64,000 nucleotides of DNA from Cephalotus follicularis (Eukaryota > Streptophyta > Magnoliopsida > Oxalidales > Cephalotaceae): positions 62,001 to 126,000 of the forward strand of contig BDDD01002852.1 in NCBI GenBank assembly GCA_001972305.1. Reading direction: 5' to 3'. Below are positions 33,174-44,948 of this stretch, piece by piece (the stretch's first letter is position 1; each line of letters opens with the position of its first letter). A program made the position numbers and the translations under genes. The notes under the pieces were generated by a model, which saw only the letters and a list, made by a program, of their open reading frames with translations, did no database searches and was not told the origin of the DNA.

Positions 33174-34745
33174 TTAAACTTTTGGTACCCATTTGAATTT
33201 GGGTCCTTTCAAGTTAGTCACAAAAGTTCCTTTAGGAACCCAAATCTTTCTAATTTTGCCATAGTAAAGATTATTTCTATAAATGCAAGAAGTAGAAATA
33301 TGTCCTATTCTACCACAATAATTGCAAACAATTTTAGGCTCATTTTTCTTAACAAAGAAATTCTTAAAATGTTTGACATTTTCCATTTCTTCATAGCCGA
33401 GACCGGCTTAGTCTAACACACATCTTTGTAGTCCTAACAAATTTTCCAATTTAGCACTACTATTTGAAAAAGTTGGAAAGGATTTCTTTAAAGCATCAAT
33501 TTAAATTTTTAGCTTTTCATTTTCTTCCATAAAATCATTTGACAATTTTGAAGAAACATGTAAGATATCAATCTCATTCATATAAAAACTATTTTTATCC
33601 TTTAGAGATTCTATTTCATTCACATATTTTCTATTTTCATTCTTTAGAGTTTCTAATTCATTAAACATAGAAATAGCATTTTTCTTTAGAGATTTGTTCT
33701 TTAAACAAACACTTTCATATTCAACATACAATTTTTCATAAGCATTTTGTAATTCATCAAATGAAAAATTTACCTCATGTTCTTCATTGTCCTCAATTGC
33801 CATGTAGGCAATGTGTGCAACTTCTTCATCGCTTTCCTCTTTGGAGCTTGAGGGATCGCTATCCGACAATGTGGCTACCATCGCTTTCTTCTTCTTGAAG
33901 TATTCATTCTTTTTCTTGAATAGCTCTTTCTTCTTAAGGTTTGGACATTCATTTTTGAAGTGGCTGGGCTTATTGCATTCGTAACATGTTGGTTCTTCAC
34001 TTTTGCTTGACTCTTCATCTTGAAGAAATTCCTTTTTGAAAGCCTTTTTCCCTTTTCTATTTTTGAGAAACCTTTTGAATTGGGAAGTGATAAGTGCAAC
34101 ATCTCCATCTTCATCACTCTCACTATCTTCCCTTGAAGCTTTAAAAGCGATTGATTTCTTCTTCTTGACTTCCACATTCTCATGATTCTTCATTGTAGTC
34201 TCATGTGTCATCAAAGAACCAAGGAGTTGTTCAAGTGGGAGAGTGGAGAGATCTTTAGCCTCCTCAATGGCCGTCGCCTTAGGCGTCCAATTCTTCGGCA
34301 AGCATCTTAAGATTTTTCTAACAAGTTCTTGGTTAGAATATGATTTGCCAAGATTCTTAAGAGAATTAATAATAGTAGTAAATCGAGAAAACATATCACT
34401 AATACATTCATTATCATGCATCACAAATAATTCGTACTCATGTACAAGCATGCTTATTTTCGATTCTTTTACTTGATTAGTGCCTTCCTAAGTGATTTCT
34501 AATAAATCCCACATTTCTTTTGCCGAATCACAAGAAGATATCCGGTTAAATTCATTCGGGCCAACGGCACGAAATAAAACATGTTTAGCTTTAGAATTTA
34601 ATTGGGGCATCGTAAAGTCATTATCATTATATTCATTTTCGGGTTTAGGAGAAACTACTCCATCTATTGTTCTTGTGGGCATCCTAGGACCATTAACAAT
34701 TATATGCCACAATTGATAGTCAAGGGATTGTAGAAAAATGGTCAT
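33174..34745 (-). pseudogene. F Gag (UBN2-type), nearly intact
   Basis: Sense order: N-terminal UBN2/DUF4219-type segment (34745-34488: DYQLWHIIVNGP...FRAVGPNEFNRISSCDSAKEMWDLLEIT), one TAG at 34487-34485 at a position where related proteins have an aromatic residue, then 316 residues (34451-33501): YELFVMHDNECISDMFSRFTTIINSL, LPKNWTPKATAIEEAKDLSTLPLEQLLGSLMTHE, a zinc knuckle CYECNKPSHFKNEC (CX2CX4HX4C) and a long Glu/Lys/Asn-rich coiled coil. A second knuckle CNYCGRIGHISTSC and two WVPK motifs follow (33386-33174) after another break. The protein would form the particle; replication would need enzymes from another element. Confidence 0.88.
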
Positions 34746-34863
34746 TCTAGTCTTCCAAAAACTATAGTTAACACCGTCAAAGAATGGAGGAACCTTCTAA
34801 TCCTATGTTCATATGGTTTGCCATGGATCTTTATATCTCTAACAATTAAGAATAATAAGATAA

Positions 34864-34877
34864 CCACTCTGATACCA
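34864..34877 (-). other. Primer binding site of F
   Basis: Minus strand TGGTATCAGAGTGG, 2 bp from the LTR end at 34880. Confidence 0.88.
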
Positions 34878-34879
34878 AC

Positions 34880-35438
34880 TGAAAATGACACCTATATGGC
34901 AACCTCAAACACGAAAATAGTATGCGGAAAATACAATTTAAACTATGAACATAAACGAACACAACAAGAACAAATAAATTAAAGAGTTAAGGGATAGAGG
35001 CGTCGATGTCATTTCTGGGAAATTTCCAGGCATTTGAATCTTTGAGCATCACGTCGACTTCTTCTTTGTGGGTCGATGTCTTTTCTGGCTTTTGCAGTTT
35101 GGTCTAGAAAGACGTCGATGTCATTTAGGAAAGGGATTGACTTCTTTGGTACGGACGTCGATGTCATTTCTTGTATGGATCGATGTCTTCTCTAAAACAT
35201 TTGATCAGTAGCATCTGGCACTAAAGACGTCGATGTCATTTTGAAAGGCGTCGATGTCTTCTGTACGGACGTTGATGTCTTTTCTGGAAGATCAATGTCT
35301 TTGTCTGCAGATTAGTTTTGCCTTGGAATTGAACTTTGTAATATCTTGCACATCAAGCAACACAGTTAAAATGCAAATTTGTAATCATTAAAACATATTA
35401 TTGAGATTCAACAATCTTCCTATGATTGTGACTCAACA
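34880..35438 (-). repeat. F 5' LTR with GACGTCGATGTC cluster
   Basis: 559 bp. Carries the same motif cluster (35001-35300), with ten TCGA-type motifs, one fewer than the 3' LTR. Confidence 0.9.
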
Positions 35439-35443
35439 ACTCA
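35439..35443. repeat. Target site duplication of F (right)
   Basis: ACTCA, matching 32009-32013. Confidence 0.9.
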
Positions 35444-37299
35444 TAACATGAAAACTCCATGAAAAGACAAGATAAACAGATCTACAAACTCAAAACATCC
35501 ATAACATATCTTGAAGGTATGAAACCATTACATATCCGATCCCTGGCATAACATACACTGCCTTCCCTGGCAGGCAAAAGAACAACATATCTTATCTTTC
35601 TTTACATCAAAAGAAGCGGTCGGCTACCCTACTTCAAAAAAATGGTAAATGGACCCAAAGAATGCCCAATGCTATACAATGATAACGCCCGAGCTGACGT
35701 TCCTTGGTGCCGAGTTCAAAACTACCTTGCTTAGCCATCTACTGTTGAGCTGGAGGGTCTCCTCCGGCTGGCTATTCTGCAAAATAAGCTGTGAGGGGAT
35801 TAGTCCAACTGACTAAGTGACTGGGAACAAAACATCCTCTGTTGCATTCATAAGAAGGAATGCGCTAAAGAAAACTTACCATGAGCATGAATAACTATCC
35901 CAACTGGGGAAAAGACTGTATACAAAGCATATCTCATGGCATACAATGAGGAAAAGCTCAAAGTACTTGAAGAAAACTTACTCTTTTCTCTGCTTAGATA
36001 GTTCTAGAATATTCATGAAAGCTGAAAGAAACATAAGAATACAAATGATTAAAAGAAGGTGATCTGAAAAAGAGCTGGGGTTCTTCCCGGCTAAACACCC
36101 GAGGAGAACAACTAAGATAGAACTGGCTTTTCTTTGCTATGCTTGCTTTGTTGTTCACATAAACATAGTTGCCAACTTATAGTGGCGCTGAGCTGAGCTG
36201 ATCTAGGCTGAAGCATACTTGGCAGTAATTGCCAAGAACCCATGGTTCCCCTCTGTGCTGTCTATGTCTTTACTTTACTTACTTATCTCAGCTGATGGCA
36301 TGACTGCCGGGGACAAAGTTCCCCTCTAGAAAACCTATTGAAATGCTCTATATACTACTATATCTGATAACTTAACTCAACTATACTCAAACCCTACACA
36401 TTGTCCTAGCAACAATGCAAGGAGATCCATGTATGGAACCCGGGGACAGACTCACTCAACTTCTCATCCTGCGATGATAGGTTGAGGAGGAAAGAGCTTG
36501 TACATATGTGTTCGGCTGTGCTTAACCCTGTACACTGTTCTAGCCACAATGTAAGGAGATCCAGGTATGGAACCCAGGGGCAGACTCGCTCAATAACCCA
36601 TCATAGACAATAGGTACGGGAGGGTGAACACGTACACGTTATCTCATTCATAGATGAATGATACAAGGATGCTTAACATCTTTCTTTGCTCTGGGAAATA
36701 CTCCGCTCTGAAGGAATGGCTAACATATGACGTTAGGGAAAACAACTTCCCATCTAAACTCACTTACTTAGAACTGAAGCTGAGGAGAAGGAATCTCAAG
36801 AAAAATAAATAAGATGAACAATAAAATGCTTTAAAAGAAAGGATGTCCCACTCACAGTTCTTGCTACTTCCTTGGACGTTAACGTCCCTTCTTCTCTGCT
36901 ACTCTCTTCCTCTGGCTTGTCTGTTTCTTCCACTACTGCGCTCGGAAAGCTTCAACTGCTACTGGTCCATGCGCAAGAACGAAGAAGAAGAAGAAGAAAA
37001 CTAGAGCTCTCTCTCTCTAAAACTCTCTAACCTGCTGAAGCTAGAAGAAAGGAAAGGCCACATCTCAAGATATATCTCCACAAAAAATCCAAGATAAGTT
37101 GTCATACGTCTTGGAAGCTGGAATCTTCCTCAAGATGCTTTGCACTTATAACCTCCAACTTCCTCAATGCTCACTTAAACCTTGGCTTAACATATCCTTC
37201 TCTTATCCATTATTGCACAAAGGTCCAAAACTAAAAAGAAAACATATTTATCAACTTAAAAACAACTCTTAAAGCTCCAAAAAGGTATGGGGTATTATA
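35444..37299 (-). mobile_element. Element E 5' LTR, piece 2 (5' end of LTR)
   Basis: Continues LTR E to the sense start, which reads TATAATACCCC (plus strand GGGGTATTATA) and so has lost the canonical TG. Total LTR about 3.3 kb. Contains a tandem duplication (36389-36625). ORF-free. Confidence 0.75.
36389..36625 (-). repeat. Tandem duplication, about 135 bp
   Basis: Two diverged copies containing AATGCAAGGAGATCCATGTA and AATGTAAGGAGATCCAGGTA. Confidence 0.8.
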
Positions 37300-38816
37300 G
37301 AATTCACCTTTAGGTTCACCATTAGGCGGATTCTCCCGAGGATCACCTGCCTTGCTGTATTCACCCCTTGGATTCACCTGCTCGACAGAATTCTCCCCAG
37401 TCTGGCTCACCTGCCTGGGACATCATTTATGTTTCCTTTCCTATTTCCACTTCATTCACTATTAATGTTCTGGGCATAAAAGGAGTTCATGGTGCCTTCC
37501 CTTGCACAAGGCCACGCCCCAGTGCATGCATGGCGCATGCAGGGTGGCCATTTATTAGTTAAGCGCCGGCCTGGGGAACGCATGCACAAACATATCATTT
37601 ACTTCTCTTCGTGAGCGCATGGATAATCATCAATCACTACTTAATCACATGCCGGGGATGCATAATGCTCACATTCCATTTCCTTTCTTCATGGTGCACA
37701 CAGGAGAGAAAGTTAACTTGGGTGCATGCATGGGGAGTGGCTGGGAAGGACTTCAGTGTCATGGCGACCATGGCGCACTGTCCAAGGGCGTCCCTGGGTG
37801 CACGAAAGGGAGGAACCATGGAACTTGCATTTTAGGAGAGGACTAAAAATGGCTCCTCTGGCACTGGCGTCCCTGGGCATGGCACCACTAGCATCACTGT
37901 GCATGGTACCACTGGCATCACTGTGCTTGGCTTCTTGGGCATATGTCACCTCGGGCATCATCTCCACGGGTGCATGTCACCTCGGGCGTCATCTTCCTCG
38001 AGCGCATGTCACCTCGGGCATCGACCATGGAGCCTTAAGCACGGCACCTCGGGCATCACCACCTCGGGCATGGCTCCTCTGGCGACACCATCTCTGGCAC
38101 ATGTCTCCTCAGGCATGAGCAGATGAGCTTGGCACTTCTCCTTAGGTGCATTGTCTCAGCGCATCCTGGCTTCCAAGCACCCAGGCGTTCGCAGTGGAGC
38201 TCAACGCAGGTTTGGCATGGAAGCACAATGTCATGTGTTGCATGCCTTGGACCCATGCACTGGGTACGTCGGCGATGAAGGGAGCTCGGCGATTGCCGGC
38301 GAGGAGCTCGGGCGTCATGCCATGCTTGGACGCATGGCCAGGGAAGCTCGACTCTAGCATGACACTTATGTGTATGGAGTCATTGTGCGAACGCATTGCT
38401 TATACGTACAGGAGCGTGCCAAATGGGGAGAGGAAGAAGACCACGTCCAATGCGCACTGTTCAACTAAGGTGTGTACCCGGGAAAAAACGTGAATATATG
38501 TATAGTCTACTTAACATATTTAACTCAACAGTACATACAATAAATAAGCAATAGAAAATGCACACAACAGACAAACAACAAAAACACACAGCAATTATAC
38601 ACACAAGCTGGTAGGCACTCGGACATGGAGCAACCTACCTGGAAGGTGGTTGAAAACAGAGATCGCCTTATCTGAACTTCCCTTGAGCTGGGGTCTGCTA
38701 CACTTTAGCTTTTCCAATTTCTCCTTCTTCCTTGCACAATCCTTGCTCCCAGGGAATGTGGTATTTATAGGGATGGAGTGCAGAGGACATGGGGCTCACT
38801 TGGACAACACCCATTT
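37300..38816 (-). mobile_element. E2: partial LTR of E type
   Basis: Starts with GAATTCACCTTTAGGTTCACC, similar to the TTCACCT-rich part of LTR E (31061-31180), so E probably inserted into an older relative. Strand is inferred from that similarity. Rich in short degenerate repeats (37850-38110). ORFs on both strands (for example 37726-38118) reflect GC-rich repeats and have no domain. Confidence 0.55.
37850..38110. repeat. Short degenerate tandem repeats in E2
   Basis: Units CACTRGCATCACTGTGCWTG (about 24 bp) and GCATGTCACCTCGGGC (about 35-40 bp), each repeated three or more times. Confidence 0.7.
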
Positions 38817-39336
38817 TGTAACGACCCGCATTAATTTTGGGTAAATTGATGTTTGGGCTTGGGGAAATTTTTTTTTCTCCTTGGTTGTGGTTGGCTTGGG
38901 CTTCACTTGTTGGATAGTGAAGGTTTGGCTTGGGCTTGGTGGAGGCCCAATGTTATTTATGTGGTTAAGAGATAAGAGATATTTGTTTAGTTGGTGTTGT
39001 TTATGCTATGTCTTTGGGTGTGCAGGGACGACGTATGAGTTCAGGGGTTATTTGACCCTGGGCAGAGGAGCAGGCCTCCCCAGCCCTGGCCTTGGTGAAA
39101 TTTAAGTGTTTCTCCCAGGGCCATTTTGTGCGTGGCAGCTCTGCTGAGATGCTGGGGGAGGGGTGGCTTGTTCGTGGTTGGTCAAACCCTAGGTTGACTT
39201 CTCAGCTCGGGTTGGTTGACCCTAAGCTGAAGTCTGTTAGCATCCCTGGGTGTTGTCCCTGGGCATGCCGTAGGTGTTACGTGGGAGTAGGCAGTTTTCT
39301 TTAGTTTTGCCCGTCCTCCCGACCTCGGACCATCTC
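38817..39336 (+). mobile_element. LTR G, piece 1
   Basis: Starts TGTAACGACCCGC, a typical Ty3 LTR start. Interrupted at 39337 by H and resumed at 46559. No primer site or coding region is linked to it. Confidence 0.6.
39332..39336. repeat. Target site duplication of H (left)
   Basis: ATCTC before TGTCACACC; matches 46554-46558. Confidence 0.9.
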
Positions 39337-39483
39337 TGTCACACCCCGTTTACAAAAAACGCAGCATTAAAGCGGTAAAGGCAATTAACATATAATACAG
39401 CTCATGCAAAACCGTGAAATTTAAAACTTTTCCAAGCATAACAGTTGCGGAAGCATAAAAGAACATAAGCTGTCAACACGTAA

Positions 39484-39503
39484 CGTGCGTCCCATACCGC
39501 ACG
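39484..39503 (-). other. Conserved LTR 3' hairpin (H)
   Basis: 6-bp stem CGTGCG/CGCACG plus a possible G-U pair, sense loop GTATGGGA, 147 bp from the LTR end. Confidence 0.65.
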
Positions 39504-39910
39504 CTACCCAAATACAGGTCATAAAAGTTAATCGCCCATAAAACGGAGTGTGAACAATACTGTACAATATAAAACTCCATCAGAAACAGAACCATAATAA
39601 TGGTACATTATTCATCAATACATCGATTCATTTATCACAAAGATCCATAAACGTTTCTTAAAAGCAGAAACAACATAAACTCCACTTTGCTCCACAGAGC
39701 TCAACGGTAGCAATCCGCTGCATCAACCTGAAATCAATCTAAAACTGTAGGGGGGTTAGCCTAAAATGATTTTAACACTTTTAGGAAAGCAACCATAATG
39801 CAAGTCACAGTAACAATGCAAACATATGCTCAGAATGCATCTAGGTTCGTTTCTAGAGTCGTTTCGGGTCTAACGGTTCTCATTCGTGCAAAATTCTACT
39901 GTCCAGGAGG

Positions 39911-40252
39911 AAAGACGTCGATGTCATTTACAAAGGCGTCGATGTCCGAGTCTCAGGGTCAACGCATTCCTCTGCAGAAGGCGCCGATGTCCATTTCTTA
40001 CGCGTCGATGCTCATGGTCTGGAACCTTTAAAACGACAGTGTATTTTAGATGGCGTCGACGCATTAAGGTAAGAACCTTAGGCGTCGACGCATTAAGGTA
40101 AGAACCTTAGGCGTCGACGTCTTTGACGTCAAAATCCAGGTAGGTAGCCTAGGGCGTCGATGTCTTTCCAAAGACGTCGATCCCTCTCAATCAGTAACAA
40201 GGAAAGACTAAAAAGACGTTGATGTTTATCTAAAAGACGTCGATGTCTTTTC
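39911..40252 (-). promoter_or_regulatory. GCGTCGATGTC/GCGTCGACG motif cluster, LTR H
   Basis: About 11 motifs of the F-like type (GACGTCGATGTC, GCGTCGACG) although H belongs to the same Ty3 LTR family as C, whose motifs are CAGYCGACTG. A 29-bp unit (GGCGTCGACGCATTAAGGTA and nine more bases) is tandemly duplicated at about 40052-40110. Confidence 0.65.
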
Positions 40253-41195
40253 CAACAGTAGTCGTCTTCTACCTCACGACTCAACAAGCAGTAGCCTTAA
40301 CAACCCATAATCATGCATAATAACAGGAAATCAAGGCAAGGAACTAACATGCAGATACTCAAAACATATCTAGCATCTCATGTCATCAATCCAGTAACAC
40401 AATCAGTACAAGAATCATGCATTTTATACATCCAGAATCATAAACCATGCATGAATGTTAAACTCGAAATTACAGTATGGCTTTCCCCTACCTTTGATTC
40501 CCAATCAGGAATCGCAGTATTACTAGCACAATCGAACCGCAGGTTCAATTGACGAACCTTTTCGATAACCGTGGAACCGAAGCCGGTTCTCGCCAATTGA
40601 TCAATTCCTCGATGCCAAAGTCAATTGCCACTCGCACACTGCACATACAACACATTTCCGTTATGTTCGACACACAAAACATTTCCGTCGCCGAAACGCC
40701 GGCTGGGTTCCGACCGACACAACCTGGCGACAAAACATATATCAACGGGTTCCATATTGGATGGTCGACTCAAAACCGGTCACGACTCGCCAGGAATCGG
40801 CGCCGAACGCTGCGCCACGTCCAGCAGTGAGTCGTGACTCACTGAGTCAAACTCGACGGACCTCCACAGGTCCGATCACCACCCAAAAACGTCACATATC
40901 CACCAGCCCTACACGTCACTGCCCGTGACTCGCCAAGACTCGGCGCCAAACGCCGTGTCTCAGGCAACAGTGAGTCGACTCGCTGAGTCGACTCATTCAA
41001 CTGATTCCGGCCGTTTCCGGCCGAATCACGGCGCACCCGTGGTCGAAACGGGAAGAGCAGGCCCTCAAGATGAAAACCCACCCCACCCGCGACGCTAACG
41101 ACGACGGGAAACGCCGGGAAATGGGCGCGACAGTGACGATCGGGGAGAAGAAAAAAGAAGAAAAAGAGAAGAAGGGGGAGGAGGTTACCGTCGGC

Positions 41196-43044
41196 TGTAA
41201 CACCCCCGATTCGGAACCGGGATCACTCCCGATTCGGGATCGGTGTGTCACACAAAACAGAGCTAAAAACATGTCAAGATCTTAATCTTAATAATCATCA
41301 ATACGTGGTGGTTCTAAAAGTCTGAAAACATATATCATCTTGGAACATAAACTGAATCTGGAACAAAATCTGAAAACTTGATCATAAACTAAAACCACAA
41401 TACTATTTAGATAACTGGTCTGTACACGACCATAACACCACTAAAAACATAACTGGATCAAACTCCTAGATGATCCTCTGATAAAGGGTAACACTCTCAT
41501 CACACTTGCCCATGCTGTCCCAGTAAACCTGCCGCATGGAAAACAAAAACGCGGCTGAGCAAACCTCAGTACGGATATAGAATCATAAAACAGTGTACAA
41601 ACAGCTTATGAAACAAATCAAAATACGAAATAACATAAATACGAATCAAACAGATACGAATCGGAACAGAACGGTTACGAACAAAACAGAACAGTTACGA
41701 ATCATAACAGATCAGTTGTGAATCACAAAAGAAAGAAACAAAACTGTATCCGAGATAAAACAGTTTACCAAACGAAACAATACCCGAAACAAAACAATAT
41801 CATGCTCAATACAATATCTGAAACAAGCACGATACGATACAAAACATTTTATGAAACGAAACACTTTACGAAACAGAAAAGAACAATTTACGGAACAAAA
41901 GAAAGCAGTTTCTGAATAGCATAAAACAAACAGATTACAGATCAAAACAAAACATTAAAGGATTATTTGAAAGCAGTAAGATTTCAAGGTTAACTCCAAA
42001 CAGAAATCTTAAGCAATAAAAATAGTTTAAACTTACTTTGCAATTACCCTCGGCAAAATATATAAAACAAGTCCATAACTTGAAACCGTAAAGTGTACCT
42101 TTTCAAAACAACGGATCATAACTTTCAAAACATACACGAAAACTTTCAAAACATAAGTTCCATACTTTGAAAACATAAAGTATATCTTTCCCAAAACATA
42201 GGTTCCATAACTGAGCACCAAAACATATCAGAAACACATAGTAGCAAGGGAGTAGCAAATTCCACATGCAAAATAGAATTGCAGTATACGGCACTACACA
42301 TACAATTCCCATATCATAACATATCCCAAAAACACATAACTAGGATCGATCCATACGCCTCTATCCAAAATCCGATCTATGGATATCCCAAGAGAGACGC
42401 CGTAAACTAATCACACCGTTACGGAAAGTGTCATGCCCCCGTGCCAGGCCCACAAAATGCCTATGGTACCCCCATAGGTGGATAAAAAGCTCAGTATATC
42501 ACCATATCAAAAACTTAGTATTTCGAAAATAATGATTTATCAAAATCATTTCATATATTGGTTTACTCCAAAACCAAATCAAAACATATACATATCATTT
42601 CATAAAATCAGCATACTTTCGATAAGGAAAGTCATGCCCATTTAACATATGTCAAAACATATACATATCATTTCATAAAATCAGCATACTTTCGATAAGG
42701 AAAGTCATGCCCATTAAACATACTCTCGATAGTGAAAGTCATGCTCATGTCCAAAAAAATAAAACCAGTAATCTTTAACTATATTCACAAAGTAATAAAA
42801 CGGGTTTTATTCGAATCATATCGAAACATAATAGTCAAAACGAAGAATCCATACGGAAAACATATCTGAATTCATTTCAATAAAATCGGAGGATAATGAC
42901 CCAAAAACGAAGAAATCCGAACGTTTTCAAAACAATCGGCAGCCCACACGAAACAAATCGAAAGGCCCATACAAAACACATCAAAAAGCCCATACAAAAC
43001 AGATCGAAAAGCCCAAAAACCCATACGGAAAACGGGATATTACA
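41196..43044 (-). repeat. D2 3' LTR (internally deleted)
   Basis: Ends TGTAACACCCCCG...GGATATTACA (plus strand). Compared with D1 it keeps the equivalents of about 2616-2700 and 4950-5919 and lacks about 2.25 kb between them. Contains a 73-bp tandem duplication (42581-42720). Confidence 0.85.
42581..42720. repeat. Tandem duplication, 73 bp
   Basis: AAAACATATACATATCATTT starts both units (42581 and 42654). Confidence 0.9.
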
Positions 43045-44948
43045 ACTCCACCCCCTTTAAAAAGATTTCGTCCCGAAATCTAAACAACTACTAACCTGAA
43101 GCAAACAGATTATTCCTACGGAACACACCATATCATATCAGCGAAAACCTCAAACCATATGTAAAACAGTATGGGTAACCATTACAAACCATACTCTTAG
43201 GATTTCCCAAAAATCGGGCATGATGTATTCGTTTATCGGACTCCATGCTACCTGATAAACCACAATTTATATGTTTGGAAATCAAATCTCATATCTTATC
43301 ACAATCTATATGCTGGAGTTCAGCCCACACCAGACTATATCACAACTAAATCAAATATACCAGTTACATGCGAAAGACAGTCCTTCCAACACTCTCAAAG
43401 ATGAGCTTAATCATATCCAGTAATATCATAAACATCCAAAAGATAATCATGTCACTGAAATAATCAATTGATTACATTCTAACTCTTATAATCTCCCGAA
43501 AATTGGGCATGTAGTATTCGTTTATCGGACATATGCCCCCTGAAAAGAAAACACAATTTATATCCACACTCCCAAAGGAGGAACAATCAATTATAAATGG
43601 GCTTAACCCTTAGTAGACCACAATTTAAATCTGAATCATCATTCCAATCTCTCAAGTATGAACTCATGCATATCCAATACATCAACACACATCTCATAAG
43701 CACTGCCACATGTCGGCAGGTCGATAACTGAATAAACACAACTCTTTAGTTACCTCTTATACATAACAAATCTCATAAATCTATAAAGTTTAATTTATGC
43801 ACAAAAGGTACTCTTCACAAACCATATAAACAAATCCATATCCATGATCATAAGCAATAAATGTGTGCAGAGGTATAGCAGATATATATAATATCGATCA
43901 TGTGAGATGCACATCTAGCATAAAAAGATATAAATAATGTCATATCATATCCATATAAGCCATAACACAACCTATCATTGGTAACTCCACCATATGTCAT
44001 CATCCAAAGACTTTTATCTCATATTAATCCATGACCATGCTATATCTATTACATTTCATATCCGTTTGCGGTTCATATCCATTTACAATCCATATCCGTT
44101 TATGATTCATAGCCATATAGCACTCTACTAAGAATCTAGAGGTAAACTCCATATGTAGTTGACATCGAGTGGCTGACTAAATACAGATACTATCTCATAC
44201 CAGCATATAAATAGTTAACTATCACATCGGTTCTTTCACAAACTATTTCGATCATCCACACAATGCTCATCCATTTCAATAACAGTCCATCCGATCACTA
44301 ACCGTTCAATAACAACCCATACAATCACTGTCTGAGCAATAACGATCCATTCGGTCACTGTCCGTTCGATAACGGGTCACACGATCACTATTCGTTCAAC
44401 AACGGTTCTTACGATCACGATCTGTTCAATAACGGTCCTTACGATCACGATCTGTTCAATAACGGTCCTTAACGATACGATGCGATCGATAACGATACAC
44501 TAGCCATCCATACACTATCCATTCGCAATGACCATTCATATTCTATCTCGATCAACCACTGTTCGATGCGGAAGCTATCTAGACAACACTTATGCTTTTC
44601 GGTCCATTCGATCGATCGCGTAGCACTACGGCTCGTTCGGTCGGTCTTTTCATCGCTATACAGTTGGCTCACACCGTGCATCCTCTTGTGAAACAGACAT
44701 ACCGTGCATCCTCTTGTGAAACAGCTGACTCAGCTTCTGGATTAACATTCCGTAGTCGTCGGACTCTTCGTGTCATCAAAGAAACAAAACCAAAACAGAG
44801 AAAAACAAACAGAGACAGAAAACTGGAATACAAAGGAACATACCGAAACGACACTTAAGGAATAGCCCTATCCCAATGTCTACCCATCTCACAGGTCAAA
44901 CCTAGATAGGTCTTCTAAGGAAAGAAAAACTATCTCTGATACCATAAC
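43045..44948 (-). other. D2 internal region, non-coding
   Basis: Bounded by the polypurine tract (sense AAAGGGGGTGGAGT, about 43045-43060) and the primer site at 44933-44944 (TGGTATCAGAGA). No Gag or Pol motif in any frame. An array of about seven 31-bp units (CGATCACNNTCTGTTCAATAACGG type) lies at 44263-44475. Confidence 0.8.
44263..44475. repeat. Tandem repeat, about 31 bp unit
   Basis: Units share TTCAATAACGGTCCTTACGA; the last two are nearly identical. Confidence 0.85.

Larger units (their letters stand above)
32014..35438 (-). mobile_element. F: gag-only, Sirevirus-like copia element
   Basis: Complete 3.4 kb unit: LTRs 32014-32589 and 34880-35438, perfect TSD ACTCA, primer site (about 34864-34877, sense TGGTATCAGAGTGG), gag, and a region rich in polypurine tracts before the 3' LTR. 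There is no protease, integrase, RT or RNase H. Repeated CTCCCCCT-type tracts (about 32596, 32702, 32725, 32838, 33092) and the Gag type point to the Sirevirus branch of Ty1/copia, known for multiple polypurine tracts; this is inference. It fits the plant class of terminal-repeat elements with only GAG. Confidence 0.88.
39337..41195 (-). mobile_element. Solo LTR H, piece 1 (3' part)
   Basis: LTR of the C family (plus-strand start TGTCACACCCCG). H as a whole (39337-46553) is flanked by ATCTC on both sides and has no internal region of its own, so it is a solo LTR later hit by D2. Contains the conserved hairpin (39484-39503), acceptor-like site near 39728, motif cluster (39911-40252), donor-like CAAAGGTAGGGG (GT at 40491-40490) and, near 40970-41000, two GAGTCGACTC palindromes. 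Confidence 0.85.

Noticed and set aside
33084-33416. 110-codon plus-strand ORF
   Set aside because: Antisense shadow of the F Gag second zinc knuckle region.
37368-38493. Several GC-rich ORFs on both strands
   Set aside because: Low-complexity repeats of CACCTCGGGC and GCATCACTG type; frames open on both strands, no domain.
43045-44948. Hidden decayed gag-pol in D2
   Set aside because: No zinc knuckle, protease, RT or integrase motif in any frame; the sequence is AT-rich with 31-bp repeats.
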